The notes beneath the pieces are model-generated. The model did not search any database. It had not been told where the DNA came from and worked only from the letters and a program-made list of their open reading frames with translations. From positions 1,984,001 through 2,048,000 of the forward strand of contig NZ_CP082284.1 in the NCBI RefSeq assembly GCF_019880225.1: DNA of 64,000 nucleotides. The letters run 5' to 3'. This DNA is from Halobaculum rubrum (GTDB lineage Archaea > Halobacteriota > Halobacteria > Halobacteriales > Haloferacaceae). The position numbers and the translations under genes were made by a program. Below, piece after piece: positions 18,907 through 26,690 of this stretch. Within the stretch, counting starts at the first letter, position 1. Every line of letters begins with the position of its first letter.

Positions 18907-19329
18907 ATGAGCACACAGTCGTCAACGCACCTCAGGCAGGCGGTCGCGACCGCCGAGCCGGTCGACGCCGAGCCGGTCACCATCGACGCCGACGGCTTGC
19001 AGTCGACAGCCCCCGGCGATCTCCGCGACCTCCGCGCGGCACTGGCCGACGAGGGGTACGTCCCCGCGGGCCTCCGGGTCGAGGCGGAGTTCGGCGCCGA
19101 CTGCTCCATCGAGACGCAGCGCGAGGTCGACCGCCTTCGCTCGCTCCTGCGGGCCGCGAACCAACTCGGCGCCGGCGAACTCGTCGTCGAGCCCGGGGCG
19201 GTCGTCGACCCCGCGAAGGTTCGTCCGGCGCTGGACGCGCTGGCCGAGCGCGCCGACCGCGAGGGCGTCTCGCTGACCGTCGAGGGCGACGTGTCCGCCG
19301 GTCGAACCGACGGCGACGGCGGCGCCTGA
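18907..19329 (+). CDS. hypothetical protein next to METTL5-like gene
   Basis: The 140-residue acidic protein is not recognised. It has a soluble alpha/beta look, with an ETQREVDRLRSLLRAANQLGAGELVVEPGAVVDPAKVRPALDALAERA helical region abbreviated here as TQREVDRLRSLLRAANQ. It ends 3 bases before the start of the downstream methyltransferase-like gene, suggesting co-transcription. It may be a partner of that enzyme, but this is inference. Codon usage is typical of the core genome. Confidence 0.75.
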   Translation: MSTQSSTHLRQAVATAEPVDAEPVTIDADGLQSTAPGDLRDLRAALADEGYVPAGLRVEAEFGADCSIETQREVDRLRSLLRAANQLGAGELVVEPGAVVDPAKVRPALDALAERADREGVSLTVEGDVSAGRTDGDGGA

Positions 19330-19332
19330 GGC

Positions 19333-19986
19333 GTGGCAAGTCGCCGCGGGCTGGAGGGCGAACTGGCCGTCGTCGCCGGCTTCGCCGACCCGACCGCCAG
19401 CCTCGAACAGTACCCCACGCCAGCGGACGTGGCCGCCCACGTCGTCCACCTCGCGGACCTCCGCGGCGATGTCGCCGACAGAACAGTCATCGACCTCGGC
19501 GCCGGCACCGGGATGTTCGCGCTCGGGGCCGCCCTCCGCGGCGCCGCGAGCGTCGTCGGCGTCGAGCTCGACGGCGGCGCGCTCGCGGTTGCCCGCGAGA
19601 ACGAGCGCAGGGTCGGCGCCCGAAGCGAGGTCCACTGGGTGTGCGCGGACGCGACGCGGCCGCCGCTCGCGCGCGATCGGCTCTCCGCCGAGCGGCCGAT
19701 CACCGTGATCATGAACCCGCCGTTCGGCGCGCAGACCGGGAACGACCACGCCGACCGCGCGTTTCTGGAGACGGTGGCCGACCTCGCGGACGTCTCGTAC
19801 TCGGTTCACAACGCCGGCAGTCGCGAGTTCGTCGAGTCGTTCGCCGCCGACGCGGGCGGCGAGGTCACCGACGCCTTCGCCGCGACGCTCACGCTCGACC
19901 GGACGTTCGAGCATCAAACCAGCGAGTCCGCCGACGTGGACGCCGAGGTCTTCCGGATCGAGTGGGACCGCGCAGGCGACACCTGA
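19333..19986 (+). CDS. METTL5-like SAM-dependent methyltransferase
   Basis: The 217-residue Rossmann methyltransferase has SAM motif I VIDLGAGTGMFALGA, the acidic ribose-binding residue in VVGVELDGGA, and the N-methyltransferase motif NPPFG (MNPPFGAQTGNDHADR). This pattern with YPTPADVAAHVVH near the N terminus matches the METTL5 group, which methylates adenine in small-subunit rRNA in eukaryotes. GTG 19333 is the start, 3 bases after the upstream gene. The substrate is inferred. Confidence 0.85.
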   Translation: MASRRGLEGELAVVAGFADPTASLEQYPTPADVAAHVVHLADLRGDVADRTVIDLGAGTGMFALGAALRGAASVVGVELDGGALAVARENERRVGARSEVHWVCADATRPPLARDRLSAERPITVIMNPPFGAQTGNDHADRAFLETVADLADVSYSVHNAGSREFVESFAADAGGEVTDAFAATLTLDRTFEHQTSESADVDAEVFRIEWDRAGDT

Positions 19987-20016
19987 CGGGTGAGGTCGCC
20001 ACCCGTCGCGAGCGGA

Positions 20017-21744
20017 TCAGCCGTTCCGTCCGCCGTACCGTTCTCTCGTCGCCACCCGTACCCGCGTCGGCGCCGTCGCGTTGCCCCCGGAAGCGTTGCT
20101 CGTCACGTCGCCCGCGAGCGCGAACACCGTCCGGCCGTCGCGCACGAACGTCAGCCCGTTCGCCGTCGTGGTCTCGTTTTCGCCCGGAAGCGTGGTCCGC
20201 GTGCTCTCGTTCCCGCCCCGCACGAGCAGTTCGAAGCCGGACGCCGTCGGGACCACGGAGACGTTGCGTCCCGCGATTCGTGGCTCCGCGGTCGACGCGT
20301 TCGACAGGAACGCGAGCGTCGTCTCGTCGTCGTGGCTCAGCGTCACCCGGTAGGCCGGGCCGTCGCCGCCGACGGTCGTCCAGCCCCGTCGGGTGACGGT
20401 GACCGCCTCGCGCCAGCCGACGCCGCCGAGGACGACCCGCTGGCGCCCCGCGAACGCGAGCCGTCCCTTCGAGACGGCGGTCGTCCACACGCCGCGATCG
20501 GGGTTGCGGACGACGACGCCGGAGGTGGTGACGCCGGTCGTCTCGCCGAACGCATCCACGTCGATGGCCGACACCATCCCGTTTTCCACGTTTTCCGCGT
20601 AGGTGACGCTGTAGCCGCGCACCTCGACCGGGTCGCCGGGGAGCGGGTCGTCGCCGACGGCGACGAGGTTCACCGCCACGGCCGGCCCCGACAGGGCCGC
20701 GAGGACGACGAGCAGGACCGCGACCGAGCCGCGCCGCGGGGTGAGGTTCCGCAGCGCCCCGCGGACGGTGTCGGCCGCGGGGGCGTCCCGGTCCACCGCC
20801 AGCGCCGCCACGAGCACCGCGGCCAGCGCCACCGCGGCGAGGCCGATTCCACGGAACAGGACGAACGTCTCACCCCCGCGGTACCAGTACACCGCCCACA
20901 GCGACTGCTCGACGCCCACGAGCAACGCCCCCAGCGCGAGCCGTCGCGGCCGCGGGAGGTCGTCGCCGCGGGCGGCCGCGAGCCACGTCGCCGCGAGCAC
21001 GCCGACGAGCAGTCCCAGCGCGTGCCCCTGAATCGCGATGTCGGCCCACCACGGCGTGATGTACGCCGAGCGCCCGCTGGCCTCGACGACCGGCGAGGAC
21101 AGCGCGCGGTACGTCGTCGAGAGCAGCCCGGACGCCGACAGCGCGACGACCGTCCCCAGCGGGCGGTACACCAACGCGGCGCCGACGAACGCGAAGACGA
21201 CGCCCGAAAAGCCGATCACCGGGCCGAGCGCGAACGCGCCCGAGACGAGGCCGACGGCGACCGTCGCGGCGGGGAACAGGAGGAACGCCCGAACGTAGGG
21301 GGTGTCGCGGAGCGACCCGAACGAGGAGCTGCCGCGCCGGCGCGGGAAATGCCCGACGGCGTACTCGACGAGCGGCGCGACCGCGAGCGTTCCGAGGAGG
21401 TTGCCGAGGAGGTGACCGGGGCCGGCGTGGGCGAACCCGGCGACGGCGACGCCCAGCGGCGCGAGATACGACCACGCGCGAAACGGGATCACGACCGGGT
21501 TGTACCAGTGATCCCAGCCGCCCTGAACGAACAAGTACACCGCGAGCACCAGCGCCGCCACCGTGAGCGTCCCCCACGGCACGCCGAGGATCAGTCGGTG
21601 CCGGACGGGAGAACCGCGGTCGGCGTCCGCGAGGCGGTCCAGCGCGACCGTCGCGACGACCGCGAGGACCGCCGCGAGGACGACCGCCGCGCGGGAGCCG
21701 AGCGCGAGGTCGGGATTCACACCGGCAGTCCGGACCCACAACAC
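20017..21744 (-). CDS. rhomboid family intramembrane serine protease with large C-terminal domain
   Basis: The 575-residue membrane protease has a rhomboid core with HAGPGHLLGNLLG, catalytic Ser180 in GFSG and catalytic His241 in IQGHALGLLVG. Additional helices follow, to about residue 340. The last 230 residues form a predominantly beta, extracytoplasmic-looking domain rich in Thr and Asn with several possible N-glycosylation sites. The family cleaves membrane proteins within or next to the bilayer. The extra domain may select substrates or the outer-face target. Substrates are unknown. Confidence 0.87.
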   Translation of the reverse strand: MLWVRTAGVNPDLALGSRAAVVLAAVLAVVATVALDRLADADRGSPVRHRLILGVPWGTLTVAALVLAVYLFVQGGWDHWYNPVVIPFRAWSYLAPLGVAVAGFAHAGPGHLLGNLLGTLAVAPLVEYAVGHFPRRRGSSSFGSLRDTPYVRAFLLFPAATVAVGLVSGAFALGPVIGFSGVVFAFVGAALVYRPLGTVVALSASGLLSTTYRALSSPVVEASGRSAYITPWWADIAIQGHALGLLVGVLAATWLAAARGDDLPRPRRLALGALLVGVEQSLWAVYWYRGGETFVLFRGIGLAAVALAAVLVAALAVDRDAPAADTVRGALRNLTPRRGSVAVLLVVLAALSGPAVAVNLVAVGDDPLPGDPVEVRGYSVTYAENVENGMVSAIDVDAFGETTGVTTSGVVVRNPDRGVWTTAVSKGRLAFAGRQRVVLGGVGWREAVTVTRRGWTTVGGDGPAYRVTLSHDDETTLAFLSNASTAEPRIAGRNVSVVPTASGFELLVRGGNESTRTTLPGENETTTANGLTFVRDGRTVFALAGDVTSNASGGNATAPTRVRVATRERYGGRNG

Positions 21745-21798
21745 TTCACCGTGCCGCTCCGAGCGATCGGTCGGCGCCGACCGGGTCCCCCACCGCGC

Positions 21799-22977
21799 TC
21801 ACAGCGTCCGCAGTTCGGTCTGCGGCGGCACAACCCACTCGGTGCCCGTCTCGGTGACCCGAACCATCTCCTCTTGCCCGACGTACCCCCATTCGGTCGC
21901 GACGCCCAACTCCATCGTGTACACCTCGCCCGGGCGCACCTCGTGGCGCGGCGCCTCGCCGTATCGCTCCCACTCGGGGCCGAGCAGGGTGCCGCCGTCG
22001 TGGGCCGCGCGCCCGACCTGGTGGCCGAAGGCGTGCTCGAACGCCGGCCACCCCCGTGAGGTGAGTTCCTCGCGCGCGGCCGTGTCGACCTCGTGGCCGA
22101 CGGTGCCCGGTTCGAGCGCGTCGTGGCCGGCGTCGATTGCCGCGCGCACGTCACGGAACGCCTCGCGAAGGCCCTCGCTCGCCTCGCCGCGAACCCACAG
22201 GCGCTGGATGTCCGAGGCGTAGCCGTCGCGTCTGATCCCGAAGTCGATGTGCAGCAGTTCGCCCTCGCCGACGGTGTGGTCGGCGGGGAGCGTGTGGCCG
22301 ACCTCGCGATCGCCCATGTGGACCGTCGGGCAGTAGTCCCATGCCCACGCGGAGTCCAGTCCGCGCTCGGTCATCCGCTCGTGAAGGAACTCGGCGAACT
22401 CCGCCTCGGTCGTCTCCGGGGTCCACGTCGCCGTCGCGGTCTGAAGCAACTCCTCGGTTTCCAGGGCGGCCGTGCGGACACGCTCGTACTCGGTCTCGGA
22501 TTTCACCCCGCGCAGTCGCCGGATCAGGTCGCTCGCGCTCGTGAACTCGCGCTCGGGGAGGTACTCCCGAAGCTGGAGAAAGAGGCCGTGCGAGAGCCCG
22601 TCGGCGACCACGTCGTCGCGGTCGAAGTTGAGCGCGACGCGCTCGGCGCCCACGTCGTCCAGCACCTCCCGCAGCGGATCGGCGATCGACTCGTCGTACG
22701 CCCGGACCTCGTGTACTCCCAGATCGCGGGCGGTCGGCGCGTCGTGGCGGCCGAGCACGACCGCCGACGAGTCGGGGCCGACGACGACCGCCGTCGGCCA
22801 CACCACGTCGAAGCCGAGCAGATACGGGAAGCACGGCTCCGGGCTCACGTCCGTCTCGCGGCCGACCGAGAGCCACGCGTCCGCCTCGTCACTTGCGGCG
22901 ACCGCCTCCCGCGCGGCGGCCACCTTCTCCGCGACGACCGCCGCGTCGACTCCCTCGACCTCGCCTGCGTCGCTCAT
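21799..22977 (-). CDS. M24 family metallopeptidase, Xaa-Pro aminopeptidase-like
   Basis: The 392-residue protein has a creatinase-like N-terminal domain (about 1-160) and a pita-bread catalytic domain. Metal ligands are visible in HIDFGIRRDGY, in HAFGHQVG and in the MELGVATEW and EEMVRVTETG stretches. It should remove N-terminal residues before proline in the cytosol. Length is right for the family. It lies tail to head with the rhomboid gene on the same strand, 54 bp apart. Confidence 0.9.
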   Translation of the reverse strand: MSDAGEVEGVDAAVVAEKVAAAREAVAASDEADAWLSVGRETDVSPEPCFPYLLGFDVVWPTAVVVGPDSSAVVLGRHDAPTARDLGVHEVRAYDESIADPLREVLDDVGAERVALNFDRDDVVADGLSHGLFLQLREYLPEREFTSASDLIRRLRGVKSETEYERVRTAALETEELLQTATATWTPETTEAEFAEFLHERMTERGLDSAWAWDYCPTVHMGDREVGHTLPADHTVGEGELLHIDFGIRRDGYASDIQRLWVRGEASEGLREAFRDVRAAIDAGHDALEPGTVGHEVDTAAREELTSRGWPAFEHAFGHQVGRAAHDGGTLLGPEWERYGEAPRHEVRPGEVYTMELGVATEWGYVGQEEMVRVTETGTEWVVPPQTELRTL

Positions 22978-23072
22978 GCCGGCGGCTCGCGGCGACGGCT
23001 GTTAGTCGTTTGGTAGGCGGCGGCCGGCGCCGGAGGCGCTCACTTGCTCGGACCGCTCACCCGTCCCGTTCG

Positions 23073-23098
23073 ATCACGGGTCGCTTTGCTCACCGTTC
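23073..23098. repeat. GAGCAAAGCGA-core element at the 3' end of menF
   Basis: On the minus strand the sequence reads ACGGT, GAGCAAAGCGA, CCCGT, a variant of the 11-nt-core stem-loop family with partly complementary arms (ACGG/CCGT). It overlaps the stop codon of menF, so part of the repeat has become coding sequence. Confidence 0.5.
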
Positions 23099-24471
23099 GC
23101 GTCCGAGGTCTCCCCGCGATCGACGTCCCGCTCCAGTTCGTCCATGATCGGCCGCACCTTCGGCTGGAGCTCGTCCCACTCGTCGTCGGGGTCGGAATCG
23201 CCGACGATGCCGTTCCCCGCGAACAGCGTCGCTTCCCGGCCGCCGGCGACGCCCGATCGGATGCCGACCGCGAACTCGCCGTCGCCGGCGGCGTCGAACC
23301 AGCCGACGGGCGAGGCGTACCAGCCCCGATCCCACGTCTCCGTCTCGCGGATAGTCTCCAGCGCCGCATCGAGCGGCAGGCCGCCCACCGCGGGCGTCGG
23401 GTGCAGCGCCTCGACGAGTTCGAGCACGTGCGTGTCGCCGTCGAGGACGGCGGTGATCGGCGTCTGGAGGTGCTGGATGTTCGTGAGCTTGCGGACGCCC
23501 TGCTCGCCTTCCCCGACCGTGCCGAACGCGTCCAGCTGCTCGCAGATCGTGTCGACGACGAGGCGCTGCTCGTGTTGGAGCTTGTCCGACTCCAGCAGCG
23601 CCCGGGCGTGCTCGGCGTCCGCCTCGGGCGTGTCGCCGCGGGGCATCGACCCCGCCAGCGCCTCCGTCTCGACGACCTCGCCCTCGCGGCGGACGAGTCG
23701 CTCGGGCGGCGGCCCGAAGAAGCCCTTCCCGCCGGTCGGCTGGACGAGGAACCGGTAACACTCGGGGTAGGTACGCCGCAGGCGACCGAGCGTGTCGGGG
23801 ATGTCGACCTCCTCGCCCAGATCGACGCGCAGCGCCGTCGCAAGCACCGCCTTCCGGAGGTCGCCGGCGCGGATGCGGTCGATCACGTTCGCCACCTGTG
23901 CGGTCCACTCGTCGCGGTCGACGAGCCACTCGGTGCCGACGACGCCCGGCTTCTCGCTGCGGGCGCGCATCATCGGCAGGTCGGCGAGGCGGTCGCGGAC
24001 GGCCGCAAGCGCGTCAGACACTCCCTCGGCGTGCACGTCGGGCCCGTACCGCGTCACGGTGAGGTACGTCCCGTCGTCGACGCGGGTGAGCTGGACGGCC
24101 GGGAGGGTGAACGCGGCCGCGGGGAAGCCCTCCCAGACGCCTTCCGGGTCGTGGTCCGGGCCGAACGAGAGGCCGCCGAACACGCGCGGCCGCGTCGCGG
24201 CGGGGCCCTCGTGGTCGACCGCCGAGAACAGCGTTTCGGCGTCGCGTCGCAGCGACTCGAAGCGGCCGGGGCCGTCGGCCGTGAGGCGGGCGGCCGCGCC
24301 GCCGCCGACCACTTCGAGGCCGTCGGGCGCGGCCCAGTGGACCCGGTGGCGGTCCCCGGCCGCGAGGAACGACCCGAAGGAGACGTCCGACACCTCGCAG
24401 CTCCGGCTCACCAGCGCCGCGTCCGCGTCGGGCACGAGCGCGGCGCCGGCCTCGCCGTCCGGCGGGTTCAT
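23074..24471 (-). CDS. menF: isochorismate synthase
   Basis: The 465-residue chorismate-binding enzyme converts chorismate to isochorismate, first step of menaquinone synthesis. The conserved C-terminal domain holds FLVQPTGGKGFFGPPPERLV, TEALAGSMPRG, ESDKLQHEQRLVVD, the LHPTPAVGGLP motif typical of isochorismate synthases, and a C-terminal glycine-rich FAVGIRSGVAG. ATG 24471 is chosen; the frame stays open upstream without coding character. The last codons (NGEQSDP) lie within the 11-nt-core repeat family described elsewhere. The next men genes are not in the window. Confidence 0.92.
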   Translation of the reverse strand: MNPPDGEAGAALVPDADAALVSRSCEVSDVSFGSFLAAGDRHRVHWAAPDGLEVVGGGAAARLTADGPGRFESLRRDAETLFSAVDHEGPAATRPRVFGGLSFGPDHDPEGVWEGFPAAAFTLPAVQLTRVDDGTYLTVTRYGPDVHAEGVSDALAAVRDRLADLPMMRARSEKPGVVGTEWLVDRDEWTAQVANVIDRIRAGDLRKAVLATALRVDLGEEVDIPDTLGRLRRTYPECYRFLVQPTGGKGFFGPPPERLVRREGEVVETEALAGSMPRGDTPEADAEHARALLESDKLQHEQRLVVDTICEQLDAFGTVGEGEQGVRKLTNIQHLQTPITAVLDGDTHVLELVEALHPTPAVGGLPLDAALETIRETETWDRGWYASPVGWFDAAGDGEFAVGIRSGVAGGREATLFAGNGIVGDSDPDDEWDELQPKVRPIMDELERDVDRGETSDANGEQSDP

Positions 24472-24677
24472 TATCCGCGATAGGGGCGGGGCGCTCTTTA
24501 CGCCGTTGGTTTGTGAGGTCGTCGCCGGCGGCATCGACGGCGTCTTCTCGAGACGCTCGCTTCGCTCACGGCCCACTCCGTTCGCAACGAGGCACTCTCT
24601 TCGTTCGTGCCTCGCTCTCTGTGGGCGGTTCGCCCCTTCGGACGTCACCGCCGTTCGTCGAGGCCTCGTTCGTGGTT

Positions 24678-24782
24678 CGAGACGGCTTCGCCGTCTCGTC
24701 ATTACCAGACGCCGGAGGCGTCTGGTCAGCAGTCAGGTCCGTCGGACCTGACGGCATCACGAAAGGCGCTTCGCGCCTTTCG
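24678..24782 (-). repeat. hairpin array 2: four short perfect hairpins at 27-29-bp spacing
   Basis: Hairpins are 24678-24698 (arms CGAGACGGC, loop TTC), 24704-24726 (ACCAGACGCC, loop GGA), 24732-24752 (GTCAGGTCC, loop GTC) and 24760-24782 (CGAAAGGCGC, loop TTC). Centres are at 24688, 24715, 24742 and 24771. Read on the minus strand the linkers are TGATGCC and CTGCTGA, matching array 1, so the array points along the molybdoenzyme transcript that ends at 24809. The second hairpin has the same arms as one in array 1 with a different loop. The array lies in the 337-bp gap (24472-24808), whose other half is GC-rich with no gene seen. Confidence 0.9.
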
Positions 24783-24808
24783 AACGACTTCGCTCACTCG
24801 GCCTCGCT

Positions 24809-25411
24809 CTAGCTGTATCGCTCTTCGTCCCACGGGTTCGCGGTGTCGGAGTACCCCCGCTTCTCCCAGTACCCGCGCTCGGGCTCGGTGAGGAACTCCA
24901 CGCCGGTCACCCACTTGGCCCCCTTGTACGCGTACTTGTGGGGCGTGACGACTCGAAGCGGCCCGCCGTGGTCGTCGGGCAGCCGCTCGCCGTCGTAGTC
25001 GTAGGCGAACAGCACCTCCTCGCGGTCGCACTCCGCCAGCGGGAGGTCCGTCGTGTAGCCGTCGAGCGCGTGGAACATGACCCACTCCGCGTCGTCGCGG
25101 ACGCCCGCGAGCTCGGCCAACTGCGGGAAGGTGACGCCGACGAACTCGCAGTCGAACTTCGACCAGCCGGTGACGCAGTGGAAGTCCTGCCGCTGGGTCT
25201 CGGCGGGGAGATCGCGGAACTCGTCGTACGTGTACGTCAGCTGCTCGTCGACGGCGCCCCACACCTCGAAGCGCCAGTCGTCGCGGTGCCAGTCGGGCGT
25301 CCCCGACTTCGAGAGGACCGGGAACCGGTCGGTCTTCCGCTGGCCGGGCGGGAGCCGCTCGTCGGAGAACTCCTCGTAGAGGTCCGTGTAGTCGGTGGCC
25401 TCGCTGCTCAT
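24809..25411 (-). CDS. sulfite oxidase-like molybdopterin oxidoreductase
   Basis: The 200-residue protein is the molybdopterin-binding domain of the sulfite oxidase family without the dimerisation or haem domains, as in MsrP/YedY-type enzymes. The molybdenum-ligand Cys is in FHCVTGWS, and GGPLRVVTPHKYAYKGAKWV is the typical cofactor-binding stretch. There is no twin-arginine signal, so it is probably cytosolic. ATG 25411 is used; the open frame continues 24 nt upstream to another ATG. The electron acceptor and substrate are unknown. Confidence 0.88.
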   Translation of the reverse strand: MSSEATDYTDLYEEFSDERLPPGQRKTDRFPVLSKSGTPDWHRDDWRFEVWGAVDEQLTYTYDEFRDLPAETQRQDFHCVTGWSKFDCEFVGVTFPQLAELAGVRDDAEWVMFHALDGYTTDLPLAECDREEVLFAYDYDGERLPDDHGGPLRVVTPHKYAYKGAKWVTGVEFLTEPERGYWEKRGYSDTANPWDEERYS

Positions 25412-25538
25412 ACGCCGAAGAGCGGCCGCGCTCACGTGAGGCTGTCGCCTCCGGCCGATGCGGTGTGCTCGTGCCCGCGATCGGAACCCCGCGCCGTGAT
25501 ACCGCCTTCGGCCAAGGGATATTTCGCAATCGAAAACT

Positions 25539-25553
25539 AAAATATGATATTTT
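25539..25553. promoter_or_regulatory. AT-rich perfect palindrome between divergent genes
   Basis: AAAATAT and ATATTTT flank a single G in the 215-bp divergent promoter region between the molybdoenzyme and the ribbon-helix-helix gene. The AT-rich island contrasts with the GC-rich surroundings. It is a plausible operator, possibly for the adjacent DNA-binding protein. Confidence 0.4.
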
Positions 25554-25593
25554 CTAAATTTCGCTTTCTACAGACGCAAGTATCCCCCGCTGG

Positions 25594-25602
25594 TTTTAAA
25601 TA
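25594..25602 (+). promoter_or_regulatory. TATA box for ribbon-helix-helix gene
   Basis: TTTTAAATA is centred about 29 nt before ATG 25627, so the transcript probably starts at or just before the start codon (leaderless). Confidence 0.75.
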
Positions 25603-25626
25603 CTACGTCCGTCAAGCCCCGCGTAG

Positions 25627-25842
25627 ATGCCGAAAGTCGAGATCACGGTCCCGGAGCACATCGAGATGCAGATCGCCCAGATGGTCGAGCAGGGTGAGTT
25701 CGTCAATCGGGAGGAGGCGATCGAGGAGCTGATCTCAACCGGGATGAAGGCGTACAAGACGAGCGGTCCGCAGGACAACGAGACGGAACCGGGGTTCGAG
25801 GACGACGGGATGATGGGGCACGAAGACGAGTACGTGTTCTGA
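25627..25842 (+). CDS. ribbon-helix-helix (CopG-like) small DNA-binding protein
   Basis: The 71-residue protein begins MPKVEITVPEHIEMQIAQMVEQ, a beta strand followed by helices, and continues FVNREEAIEELISTGM, the usual ribbon-helix-helix layout. The tail is acidic. Such proteins dimerise and bind operator DNA as transcriptional regulators. It has its own TATA box at leaderless distance. The regulated genes are unknown; the divergent promoter palindrome is a candidate site. Confidence 0.85.
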   Translation: MPKVEITVPEHIEMQIAQMVEQGEFVNREEAIEELISTGMKAYKTSGPQDNETEPGFEDDGMMGHEDEYVF

Positions 25843-25980
25843 GCCGTTCCGCCGCCGTCACCGTGGCCGCGCGGAGGGAGGCGTTCCGTCTGCGTGTGCG
25901 CCGTCTGCCGCGTGCAGCGCCCATCGCGTGCGACTACCCCACGAACAACGCTTAACTCACACAGTAGCCAATCACTGCGC

Positions 25981-26259
25981 ATGCACAAGGACGAACTCCT
26001 CGAACTCCACGAACAGATGGTCGCCATCATGGAGCACTTCTCCGAGCGGGAGGAGGTCGACGAGACGCTGTTCGACCCGTACCACGAGCTGAGCGTCGAC
26101 CCCTCCCACGTCCACAAGTCCAAAAGCGAGCACAAACACGCCGTCTTCGTGCTCGGCAACGCGCTCGCGTCGGCGATGTCCGAGGACGAGTTCTCCAACG
26201 CCGGCCGCGTCGGCAAGCGCATGAAGGAGCTCGCGGACGACGCCGAGTCCAAGCTCTGA
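25981..26259 (+). CDS. UPF0058 family protein
   Basis: The 92-residue protein starts MHKDELLELHEQMVAIMEHF and is mostly helical, matching the archaeal UPF0058 family of unknown function. The HVHKSKSEHKHAVFVLGNAL stretch (HKSKSEHKHAVF) is the most conserved part of the family. ATG 25981 is chosen because the in-frame upstream codons lack coding character. The next gene starts inside its stop codon (TGATG), suggesting coupled translation. Confidence 0.9.
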   Translation: MHKDELLELHEQMVAIMEHFSEREEVDETLFDPYHELSVDPSHVHKSKSEHKHAVFVLGNALASAMSEDEFSNAGRVGKRMKELADDAESKL

Positions 26260-26681
26260 TGGCGCCCCTCGGCGTCGTCGGATCGGACGCCGGATCCGAC
26301 TCGCTTGCGGACCGTTCGGCCGAATCGCTGACGTCGACGCCCGGGGACGCCCGGCGACTCCGGCGGGCCAGACGCGTGGCACACCTCCTCGACGACGCGA
26401 TCCGGCTCCCCGTCGTCCGCTACCGCGTCGGCGTCGACGCGCTCGCGGGCGTCGTTCCCGTCCTCGGCGACACCCTGGCGGCGCTGCTCGCGCTCGTCGT
26501 CGTCTGGGAGGCGTTCCGGCTCGATGCCCGCAAACGAACGCTCGCCCGGATGCTGCTGTACGTCGGGCTCGACCTGCTCGTGGGCTCCGTTCCGATCGTC
26601 GGCGACGTCCTCGACGCGGTGGTGAAGCTCAACCGTCGCAACGTCCGACTCCTCGAACGGGACCTGGCACGGCGTGACTGA
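26259..26681 (+). CDS. DUF4112 membrane protein
   Basis: The 140-residue protein has two hydrophobic hairpins, GVDALAGVVPVLGDTLAALLALVVVWEA and GLDLLVGSVPIVGDVLDAVVKLNRRN (shortened: VPVLGD and VPIVGD), the paired motif that defines DUF4112. It is predicted to be a small inner membrane protein of unknown role. Start ATG 26259 overlaps the stop of the UPF0058 gene, so the two are probably one operon. Confidence 0.87.
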   Translation: MAPLGVVGSDAGSDSLADRSAESLTSTPGDARRLRRARRVAHLLDDAIRLPVVRYRVGVDALAGVVPVLGDTLAALLALVVVWEAFRLDARKRTLARMLLYVGLDLLVGSVPIVGDVLDAVVKLNRRNVRLLERDLARRD

Positions 26682-26690
26682 GTTGCCTCC

